DNA from: Brachycybe producta | Lineage: Eukaryota > Arthropoda > Diplopoda > Playtdesmida > Andrognathidae | NCBI GenBank assembly: GCA_036925085.1 | Contig: JAUPFP010000010.1 | Coordinates: forward strand, 4,416,496-4,480,495 | Reading direction: 5' to 3' | Length of the DNA: 64,000 nucleotides | Part shown: one piece after another, positions 10,306 through 19,700 of the stretch | Layout: each line of letters begins with the position of its first letter | How positions within the stretch are numbered: position 1 is the stretch's first letter | The notes under the pieces: generated by a model | Databases searched by the model: none | What the model saw: the letters and a program-made list of their open reading frames with translations, nothing else | What the model was told of the DNA's origin: nothing | Translations under genes and position numbers: made by a program

Positions 10306-11912
10306 TTAAGAGCCTAGATAGATACACCTCAATCTTGTTGTTTTGAGAAGACGACTATGAGACAACTGAGTGTTACTATATGGTGTTACTAAACTTGCAA
10401 GAAATCGCCTCACAATAGTTCAATTAAAATAGAGTAAAGTGCAAAATGCAATAGAAAGTATTGTTCTTTAAGTGCTCGCTATATATAAATTTTGAAAAAA
10501 AGGTCCTTCTATTTTTAAACAAGGTTCAAAATCGTTCGTTTTTTTTAACTCCATGTTAAATCCCATTGGACCAAAAACCGTCTCACAAACATTTGAAGAA
10601 CTCTCGTTAAAACCGATTTAGAACAATCACAAAACAGTTAGCGCGTGCTTCCATGTGTTGGCTTCACGATGTTTCCTTTTTATAAATTTTGAAAAGGGCC
10701 TTCTATTTTTTTTACTAACGTTTAATATCGTACGTTTTTTTAACTCCATGTTAAGTCCCATAGGATAAAAAAAAACATCCCACAAACATTTGAAGAACTC
10801 CCGTTAAAAACAACTTAGAGCATTCAAAAAAATTAGCACGTACTTACATGTGTTTATTGCCTTTAGGATGATTCCTTTTTCTAAATTTTGAAAGGTCATA
10901 TTTTTAATAACATTTAAAATCTTGTTTTTTTAACTCCATGTTAAATTCCATAGGATCAAAAAACCATCCCACAAACATTTGAAGAACTCTCGTTAAAACA
11001 ACTTAGAACAATAAGAAACAAAATTTAGCACGTGCATTAATCTATTGGCTTCACAATGTTTCCTTTTTATATGGCTAGCACGTGAAATTATTTTTCTATT
11101 ACTTATTATGACTTCAAACCTGGAGGAAAACCCGTTAAAACCATTTTTAAATCAAAAATGATCACAGCGCCTACATCAGTGCATAGCCAAGGGGGGGGGG
11201 GGGGGTCCATGGGTCTGGACACCCCCTCCCTCCCAAAATTCTACCTACATGCCAAATAGAGCTGTGTTTACATTTGATAATTTTTTCTCTATCTTTTTTT
11301 TTCTTCTTTCTCTTAACCTGTACCTTCAAAACTCATTTTCTGTCGTGCTACCATGATAGATGCTAAACTAAGCGACTTTTAAGCTAGTCACCCACTATGG
11401 CGCGCTGTGCTGCCCTGGACCACCATGTCGAACATTCTATCCGAGACTCCGACCATATAAATGTGCCAGAAAAACTCTGTCACTTACTGAAGACAACTTA
11501 AAAGCTCACACTCCACAATACAAATGAACAGGTACTGTTGTTTACAACAAGGGTAAACGGAGACACCTGAGTGGTATGTGAATGTCATTTGAGGGTGCTT
11601 TTCTTCTGTTTTTTTCTGTCTACCCCACATACAAGCACATCACTGTGTGCTGTTTCTTTTGCTGCAGCGAAAGGAAAAAATGTGTTTGGGTTCTCTTCAA
11701 GACTTTTAGCAATGGAAGTTCTGCAAGCCAGTACATATGACGCATACAATGGAAAGTTCTTCTAGGCAGCGTGGCACAGCACTGCGCGTCAGTGGGCAAC
11801 TAGCTTTATTCTACAAAAAAAATTTTGGACCTCCCATAACAAAAATCCTGGCTACGCCAATGGCCAGCATTTTGGAAAAATTTTGAATTAAACGCTATAT
11901 CTAGGCTCTTAA
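10306..11912. mobile_element. family G element interrupted by another insertion
   Basis: It is bounded by TTAAGAGCCTAGATA (10306) and ATATCTAGGCTCTTAA (11909-11912). It carries the same internal repeats as the other copies. It is split by a roughly 690-bp insertion at 11177-11868. Confidence 0.6.
11177..11868. mobile_element. TIR insertion with CAGTGNNTAGCCA ends
   Basis: The left end is CAGTGCATAGCCAAGG and the right end carries CCTGGCTACGCCAATGG, inverse-related. Inner arms also pair: AAGCTAGTCACCCACTATGG near 11381 against CCCACTGACGCG-type sequence read backwards near 11800. A G14-like run follows the left terminus. The TIR form is often seen in non-autonomous hAT-like families, which is inferred. 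The frame at 11571-11765 has no domain. Confidence 0.5.
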
Positions 11913-12715
11913 CACACAGCAACAAAAACCAGGGATTACTTACATCTCTTCCTAATTATTAAAAATAACATCGTAAAACAAAACATGTCTCTTCTTGCCC
12001 CACTGTTCCTTAAATACAGCTAGAAATTTGTACAGCTCACATTAGATTGGAATAGAAATTTCTTGTTCTTGAACTCACTGAAAATTTTGTCTCTTTGGCA
12101 GGGTTTTGTGCGTACTGCATGTGCGTGTTTGTGTTTACGCTTTAATGCCATTTTCACTGTTATCTCTACTTGCGAATTTACTAACGTTACTCGAACTTCA
12201 TCACATTTGTCTCTCTTTCCATTTGCATTTCTTAATCCTTTGTAATTTCTTTGCAGTTATTCGATTAAGGGCAAATGCAGTTTTTATGTTTTAAAATGTA
12301 TTCTTGAGTTTTTAGACCTTTTGTTGCCTTTTACTACAACAACCCCCCCTCCCCCCCAACAAAAAAAAACTAAGATGCCACAGAAAGAAAAAATTCAAAA
12401 CGGTGATGGTGGGATGTATCATCAGATAAATAGATTACAAAATCTTTCAAGACAAAACAACTCAAAAACGAGAAAAAAAATATTTCGATGAAACTTTCTT
12501 TGCATGTTCTGTACTATAAGATCAATATAATTATTATGACATATGTAAGTTTATTATAATTAAAGAAATGTTAATGTCTAAGTCAAAACAATCTAGAAAC
12601 GGCAACATTGTCAATTTTAAAATGTTTTCTAAATTCTATAATTTTGGAAATACATGTAGCTTAATTTCAGAGTTATTGCTTACTGTATACTCGTAAAACA
12701 GTCATGCAACTTGCA
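11913..12715. other. no gene recognised
   Basis: AT-rich sequence. The short frames near 12063-12294 overlap one another and show no domain. Confidence 0.5.
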
Positions 12716-13495
12716 CAAAATCAAAATGTCTCAAGCCGCTATTACAATAGCAACCTTTGATGCAAGAAAACTTGCAATGTGACATGCGACTTCAATGTTT
12801 ATAGTGTGATATGACATGCAACTGAATAAAACTTTCCTTTTAACTAGTGTGAGACTTGGTCTCACTGAGTTGAACAGGTTGAACTTTGAGAGACTTTTCA
12901 AGTAAACTTTCTGAAAAAACAACCAATCAGGCCGTTTGCCGGAAATGACATTGTGTGACATTGAACGAATTCCCGGTTTCATAACTTCCGGTTTATGAAC
13001 TTCCTGTTAGTTGATCTCAATATGGACACAAACCAAGGGGGTAGACATTGAAGAAAATCATGTACAATTTTCACTAAAATTCACAGCAGAATTGTGTGGA
13101 TGGAAAAGTCATTTTATTTTTTAGCTGCATTTTACTGGATTTTACTAAAATTCAGTAAAACGCGGATTAAAAGTAAAATGGCTTCCGATACCGTACGAGA
13201 TTCACCCGAATGTCGGCCTCTTGACATAAACGAAGTTTTGAAAACTTGATTGGAAACTAGTTTGCATAGTGTGATATAGAAGTTAATTACAAAGTTCTAG
13301 TTTCAAGGTTCGAGGTTGCTAGTGTATTACCGGCTTAATAGTATAAAGAGACCATTACTGCCCCGCAACAATGTATCGCAACAAAGAATCATGTTATGTA
13401 CTAGGCATTACAGTACTTTTTTAACGAAATAACTAGTGAAAGCACAACAAGCAAAAAAAAAAGTCTTAAAAAATGACTACATTGCAATGTAGTCA
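12716..13495. repeat. dispersed repeat J, copy 1
   Basis: A block with words such as AACGAAGTTTTGAAAACTTGA, ATTCACCCGAATGTCGGCC and TTTTACTGAATTTT-type sequence recurs as an inverted copy at about 51060-51480. Internal inverse similarity (GCTATTACAATAGCAACCT at 12737 against GAGGTTGCTAGTGTATTACC near 13311) suggests a foldback element. The word GTCGGCC with AAAATG follows a GGGGG run in both copies. Ends are not exact. Confidence 0.5.
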
Positions 13496-13892
13496 TTTTC
13501 AAACTTAAAAGTTGTCCCACACTAGACAGGCCCGAATAGGCTCGAAGCCGGACATATACCGGCCACTGTCTTCACACAGAGCCGATTCCGTCCAGACCTA
13601 AAGTGTAGGTTGACCTATTCGATTCTTTAGTTTTTATTCCATCCGGCATTTTCCTTTACAATTTGGGCCGGTCTAGTGTGAGACAATCTTTAGCCTTTAT
13701 GTCACTTGCCCTCACCTCATCTGAAACAATAATGCAGGTGGCCTTGGGGCGACAATTTTATTCTTGCTTCGGGCTCAACAATGACTTACAGCTCTGCAAA
13801 TGAGTGTATGTATATGATGTTAATCACCATTTTAGACGCCATAATAGGGCACCTTTATATTGCAAAGTAAATAACAGTGGGATATAGACATT

Positions 13893-14265
13893 CAGTACAA
13901 CGGCAATCAGCTTAAAAGCCATGTGACATGGGGAGATTGCTCCTGATCACAAATGATTGTCATTCAGGTGAAACAAGACATCATTGTTAATTTGAAATCG
14001 TCCTAACAAAATCAACTGAACGAGAATTCCATAGTCTAATAACATTTGGGGAAAACAAAACAAAAGTATGCATCAGTTCTAGCCATTAATTCTTTTTAAG
14101 TATTTGAGTGCCCGTGTCTTCCCTTACGAGGATGTGTATTCAATAGGTCATTAAGTAGGGCAATATAATCATCAGCCAGTAAACGTCCGAAAAGGGCAAG
14201 GCTTTGGTCATTTCTACGGCCTGCTAATGATTCCCATTTTAGTTCGTAAAGCATAGAAGATACAC
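13893..14265 (-). mobile_element. CR1-like element, 3' part (split by element A)
   Basis: On the minus strand this matches the 3' end of the long CR1 element at 44188-48130 at many words, for example GGCCTGCTAATGATTCCCAT and TTCCATAGTCTAATAACATT. The homology stops at the element A junction and resumes at 25751. The encoded part is the C-terminal end of the reverse transcriptase ORF plus 3' untranslated sequence. Confidence 0.8.
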
Positions 14266-14267
14266 TG

Positions 14268-15116
14268 TGTAACGAATTCACCGTTTAGAATTCGTCCGTT
14301 TTTGTAGACACCCTGTAATCAAGTTGTATCGATGAAAGGTTCTCACCTCATGCTTGGGGGTGGCCGGGAGGTCATTACGACGATGACTCCCTGCCCTCCA
14401 AAGATGAGAAGAATAGCCCAAAAGTACTACATCGATGGTTAATAGGATAGATCCTAGAAGAACCATCGATGCAGAACTTTTGGACGTGAGAATCTTTACA
14501 AATTGTTAATAGGAGGATGATCGTACATCCTTCTGTATTGTTATAATTTATACATCTTATAGATGTTTTCGTTTTCTTGTCAAGTGACAGTTCACTTCTA
14601 GGTCCGAGTGTGTCCAAGAGACTTGGACACACCTGGAGCCTTTGTTATCATAATCAGATGTTTGTATTGTATTTTGAGTATAAATACAAGAGGTTGTAGA
14701 TTGAGAGGACAGATCGGATAGATCAGGCAGATCGGACAGACCGTCTTTATGCTTAAGACCGATGCGATATCTCTCAATCTACAGGACTCTCTGTTTATTG
14801 AATAAAAGAGCATTTTCATCATACGAATTCAATGTGTGGACTCAGTCATTTTATGGGAGTGGGACTTAGAATTATAGCCGCCACGTAGCCGATGTTTCCA
14901 CCGGACAACGAAGTCTCCAGCAGCCGAGTGTAAGACGACATCTCTACAATATTCTCTACCACAGGTCTCCTGAGGTACCGACCCTTGTGTCCCTGGTGGT
15001 TAAGTAGCAACACAGGAGCCAATAGACCGAAAGACTTAATCATCAACATCCACTCGACACTTCTAGATGGCTAGCAGAGATCACTCTACTAACCCGACGG
15101 AAACGGGGATGTTACA
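14268..15116 (+). repeat. 5' LTR of element A
   Basis: Starts TGTAAC and ends GTTACA, a 6-bp terminal inverted repeat. U3 holds a stem CATCGATGGTT (14430-14440) / AACCATCGATG (14461-14471) and a perfect 10-bp hairpin TGTGTCCAAG-AGA-CTTGGACACA (14609-14631). A TATAAATA box lies at 14679 and AATAAA at 14801. TGTAGATTGAGAG (14695-14707) pairs with CTCTCAATCTACA (14771-14783), enclosing the presumed start of the transcript. The gag ATG lies within the LTR at 15067. Confidence 0.95.
14679..14686 (+). promoter_or_regulatory. TATA box of element A LTR
   Basis: TATAAATA, followed about 120 bp downstream by AATAAA (14801-14806). This TATA-to-poly(A) spacing is typical of a short R region. The same pair recurs in the 3' LTR. 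Confidence 0.7.
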
Positions 15117-16761
15117 AAATGCGAGAGGTGCGGGGTACCTCACTACAGATCCAGTAGAGAATACCAATGATGTCGGAGTTACACCAGGTGGTAAAGGAAA
15201 GAAAGGCAGACCGAAATCGAAGTCGAAGACACGGGAGAAGGACGATACAAACCAAATGGATGGAGAAGATCCACTTGAAGGTATCCTTCAAAATCTAAGT
15301 GCTGAAAGACGGGAGAGACTGATGGCCTGGTTCGAAGCCCAGCAACCATCAGGATCGATGTTACTCCGGAGCGGGCGTGGTGTAAGTACAGTTCAGCGTC
15401 ATACGGTAGTCCGAGAAGTGGATACCGGAGTGGAGCCCTCGTCGGCCCACGCTGAATCGCAGCGTCATACAGTGATTCCTGGATTGGACACTGAAGGGGA
15501 GCCCTCGTCGGCCCACGCTGAAAACCTAAGGCAGGTTAATGTATTCCAGACGCCGCTCATGTTGAAGAAGAGTGGAGGGACCCAGAGAGGTCGCCTACCT
15601 GAGACTCCTATTCTACGGAGAGAGAACCCGGACCAGCTAGAGGATGAAAGCCTAACAAGTGAGGATCCCAGCGTAGAAGAGCTGGAAGGAAATCCAATTT
15701 GCAATCGTCATCGGACCTGTGAGGAGCTGGATGGGAAGTACAAGAGTCTTCACCCACTCCGGAATCTGGAGACCTTCAAAGGATTGACGTCTGTATACAC
15801 CTTTCTGGAGGACTACGAGAGTATCGCAGATCTGGAGGACTGGAGCAACGTCCACAAGACCTACTACCTACGTAAGGCGGTAGAAGGGGACGTAGTACGT
15901 TGGTTATCCAATTTCTACAAAGAAAATCGAGGAAAGACCACGTGGGACTTCATACGGAGCGAGTTAATTGAAAGATTTGGACGTCGAGACGAGTTAGTGC
16001 AACTGAAGCTGAGGTTGGATACCATGCTCCAAAGGAAAGGAGAGGACACCAATCAGTTTTTGGGTCGCTACCTTGACTTGAGTAGAAAAGTGTTACCGGG
16101 GGTAACCGACAAATACCGGATTGTGGAATTTCGGCAGAAACTTCATCCGATTATACGTAATGCTACACAGAATGCGCCGAATAGCAATCTGAAGCTGTAC
16201 ACGACATATATCAAGGATACCGAGGAAGTTTTGATGGCTGATGGGTTATGGATACCGGAAGGAACGATGGGTCAACAAACGACGACCCAGGTCTCCAAGG
16301 GTCCACAGAAGAATAACCAACGCCAAAATGCCAAACAGACGCAAGCAGTAATGGACGGAGGACGTTCTTACGCGGTTGTTACTCAAGATCAAGCGGACCC
16401 AACGAACCACTCGACTCCATCAAATTCAAATAACCAAACGCAACAGAAGACCAACCAGAACTCGAATCAGCAACAAGGTCGTAAATGGAACCAGAGATAT
16501 CCGCAGAAGAAGAACTACAATGGTCAGCAAACGCAAGATGGAAGTAAAACCCCGAAAGATCTCAGCACAGTAGAGTGTTATCACTGTCACGAGAAGGGTC
16601 ACTTTTCAAGAAACTGCCCAAAGAAAGTAGTTGCGGATGGAACCGTTGGACTTGTTCAACATGGAATGGCCACTGGAAGAAATGGCCAGCAGTATTTTGT
16701 CGTCAGCGAGAACGGGCAGAAGAAGTTCCTGCGAGAGGAAAACCCGGCTGATTTAAACTAG
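15067..16761 (+). CDS. gag: gag polyprotein of element A
   Basis: A 564-residue capsid/nucleocapsid precursor that packages the element RNA. A helical retrotransposon-gag-like region (Trp- and Leu-rich, about residues 225-375) is followed by a Gln/Asn-rich basic linker. Then comes one CCHC zinc knuckle with C504, C507, H512 and C517. The start at 15067 is inside the 5' LTR. The next in-frame ATG (15109) is also in the LTR, so the N-terminus is LTR-encoded and the frame reads through the primer site. A 22-residue tandem duplication (66 bp, about 15392-15523, unit containing EPSSAHAE) lies in the N-terminal third. The frame ends at TAG directly after the heptamer TTTAAAC (16752-16758). Confidence 0.93.
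   Translation: MASRDHSTNPTETGMLQNARGAGYLTTDPVENTNDVGVTPGGKGKKGRPKSKSKTREKDDTNQMDGEDPLEGILQNLSAERRERLMAWFEAQQPSGSMLLRSGRGVSTVQRHTVVREVDTGVEPSSAHAESQRHTVIPGLDTEGEPSSAHAENLRQVNVFQTPLMLKKSGGTQRGRLPETPILRRENPDQLEDESLTSEDPSVEELEGNPICNRHRTCEELDGKYKSLHPLRNLETFKGLTSVYTFLEDYESIADLEDWSNVHKTYYLRKAVEGDVVRWLSNFYKENRGKTTWDFIRSELIERFGRRDELVQLKLRLDTMLQRKGEDTNQFLGRYLDLSRKVLPGVTDKYRIVEFRQKLHPIIRNATQNAPNSNLKLYTTYIKDTEEVLMADGLWIPEGTMGQQTTTQVSKGPQKNNQRQNAKQTQAVMDGGRSYAVVTQDQADPTNHSTPSNSNNQTQQKTNQNSNQQQGRKWNQRYPQKKNYNGQQTQDGSKTPKDLSTVECYHCHEKGHFSRNCPKKVVADGTVGLVQHGMATGRNGQQYFVVSENGQKKFLREENPADLN
15120..15137 (+). promoter_or_regulatory. putative primer binding site of element A
   Basis: Three bases after the LTR, TGCGAGAGGTGCGGGGTA aligns with the element B site TGGTGGAGGTGCGGGGTA at 15 of 18 positions. 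The three differences fall at positions 3-5, which in B continue the complement of the tRNA CCA end. The tRNA is not identified. These bases are also gag codons, because the gag frame starts upstream inside the LTR. Confidence 0.5.
16752..16758 (+). promoter_or_regulatory. -1 ribosomal frameshift site, T TTA AAC
   Basis: In the gag frame the bases read GAT TTA AAC TAG, so the heptamer is in register as X XXY YYZ. The -1 frame is closed by TGA at 16749-16751 and opens exactly at 16752, continuing without a stop to 24467. T TTA AAC is one of the established efficient eukaryotic -1 slippery heptamers, known from coronaviruses and other elements. A downstream stimulatory structure was not resolved. 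The first in-frame codon resembling a start in pol is GTG (16767), so pol has no AUG of its own here. Confidence 0.93.
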
Positions 16762-19700
16762 AAAGGGTGGCAGTAAAGAGGGGCCTACCGCCCTTTAAGA
16801 ACGGAAAACCCTCTGGAAAACGACAAAATCGAAACGAAACAGCGATCGCCAATTCCCAAAACATTGTGGACAAAGCTTTGTTGGGGGGGAATAGGGGCGT
16901 GAGCGAAGCTACCAATGTCACTAAAACTAGACGGAATGCTGGAGCACCGAAGAGACCATGCGATTTGGACACTCAAGGACTCCCTGAGCAATCGTCGGAG
17001 TTGTTAGTCGGCATTTCGAATGTCGCCACAACTAGACCAAAGGCTGGAGCACCGAAGAGACCATGTGATTTGGACACTCAAGGACTCCCTGAGCAATCGT
17101 CGGAGTTGTTAGTCGGCATTACGAATGGAAAACGACAACGGAATTCACGAAAATATAAGAAGCTGCGAAAGGATACTGGTCGAAGGGGAGAAATCATCGA
17201 GGAGATATTTCCGGAACCCATCATCTGGTCACCTACGAAAGCTATGGTAGTTTACGCGAATAGCTTGGAGGAAGCAAAGAGAATTGTGGAAGCCATGGAA
17301 ACTGGAGTTAATCAAGACAGAATTGAGGGAGAGACCCAACAGAATTCTGCGGTGCCAGTCGGAATTGAGGGAAGGACCCAACAGAATTCTGCGGCGTGTA
17401 TACCGGGGATAAGCAATGTTGCTCAGGAAATCCCTCAAGATGTAACATCCAATGTTATTGCCTCGGGCAAGGCCGAAACTGATGCTAAGAAATCCAAGAA
17501 GGCTATTGTAAATGCAGCTATCGGTAGAGGAGATGATACCAGCAGGATCCCTGCGAACAGCGAGGTTATTGAATCCGTTGAAGTTGGAGATTTATTGAGG
17601 AGTAGGGCTTGTTGTCGAAAGAGTGTCGAAATCACTGTAGACAGCCTACTCACCTCATGCGAACTCATCGAGGTAGGAGATACTACGCCCGATGAGAATG
17701 TTGCCAAGATTACCATTCAGGTTGACGGCACACCAGTTCGATTTTTGGCGGATAGCGGAACTGGGTTCACTATCTTGTCAGGCACAATGGCCAAAGAGTA
17801 CGGACTTCGATATGGACCAATCCGGAACGCACCTGCATTAGGCGCAGTAGGAGGGGTACCGATTAAGGTACTGGGTCAGTTGTGGCCAACGTTCGAGTTG
17901 AACGGAAAGCAAGTAACGGCAAGGATGCTCATCATAGATGGAAAACGAGAAGCACTGCTGGGGAGAGACCTGGGAGCTGCGTTTGATCTCATCATTTCCA
18001 TGAAGACCTCCAAGATCTACTTTGCTAATGAGATGTTCTACGAAGGAACACGAGAATTGTTGAAGAAAGGAAGTGCGCGTAGTAGCCTTCCCTGGAATTT
18101 CTTCAAAGAGTTAAAAGAGGAGGGATGTGCTCAGAATAGCCATCTGGATAACTCCTATGCCATAAAAGCTAGAGAGGAAAGCTGCGTAAAAGCCCAAGGA
18201 AGGATTACGTTAAATCCGGGCCAGGCTTTGAACCTCAAAGTAGCTGCAGGGCGGATCATTGAGGAAAACGAAGTACTCATGATTGAAACGAACGATAGTC
18301 TCTTTAATCGAAAAGGCATCGTTGTGGCCAGCAGTGTGCTACAAGGGAATGGAACATCACAACTGGAAGTCCAACTCCTGAATACCACACTGGAGTCCGT
18401 GGGGATTGGAGACCGCGAGACTATTGGACACTTCGAACTTCTAGAAGAACTAGAAGAAGAGCAAGCCTGCAAAGTTTCCGAAGAGGAAAACTTTAGAGAC
18501 ATCGGAGAAGCACCCGTTGATTTTGAAAAAGAAATTCAACTTGGTCCTGAACTGACAGATGATCAAAGAGAAGAGTTGACGATCCTACTGAAGGAGTTCC
18601 AACCGATCTTCGCCTTTTCATCTAAGGACCTGGGAGCTACGAATTTGACCAAACACAAGATCGAAACTGGAGATAATTTACCTGTTCGAGACACGTTACG
18701 AAGATGCGGGCCTGGGGAACGCATCGTAATTGATGAGACGCTAGAGGAGATGAAGAAATCTGGGGTTGTAAGGCCATCGAAATCGCCGTATGCATCGCCC
18801 ATCGTCCTTGTAAAGAAGAAGGATGGCTCCTACCGTTTCTGTGTAGATTATCGGAAGTTGAACGCGATTACAAAGGCAGACACTTATCCATTACCGAGGA
18901 TTGATGACGCATTAGACTCCATGAGAGGAGCATGCTACTTCGCAACGCTGGATATGAAGAGTGGATACTGGCAGTTCGAGATGGAAGAAAGCGACATCGA
19001 GAAGACCGCATTTACATCTCATCGAGGATTGTTCGAGTTCGTAAGAATGCCTTTCGGACTCCGAAACGCTCCTGCCACTATGCAACGTGCATTGGACATC
19101 CTACTCGCCGGGCACAAATGGGAAACGTGCCTTGTCTACCTTGACGACATCGTAGTGTTTGGAAGAACGTTCGAAGAATTTTTGGAAAGACTGAGAACTA
19201 TCTTGGACCTGCTGAGGACAGCAAACCTGAAGTTGCATCCAGTGAAATGCTTCTTTGGATTCCAAGAAGTGAAGTATTTGGGACACCTGATCTCGCCTGA
19301 TGGAATTCGGCCAGATCCAGATAAGGTTGTCGCCATAAAGAACTTCCCAGTTCCTGACAATGTAACCGCAATCAGAAGTTTTCTTGGATTGGCGGGTTAT
19401 TATCGAAAGCATGTACCTGGATTTGCCAACATAGCGAAGCCAATGTCAGACCTGACGGGTAAAGATATACCGTTCGAATGGTCAGTTGACTGCGAGAATG
19501 CATTCCGCACGCTAAAGAATATGTTGTCGAAATCTCCATTGGTTGCCGTATATGATCCGAAGGCTGCAATATTTATGCATACTGATGCCTGTGGATACGG
19601 AATTGGAGCAATGCTTTACCAGAAGTCAGAGGATAAACGAAGAAAGGAGATCATTGGAAGTGTCTCCAGAGTTCTAAGGGACGCGGAAAAGAACTACAGT

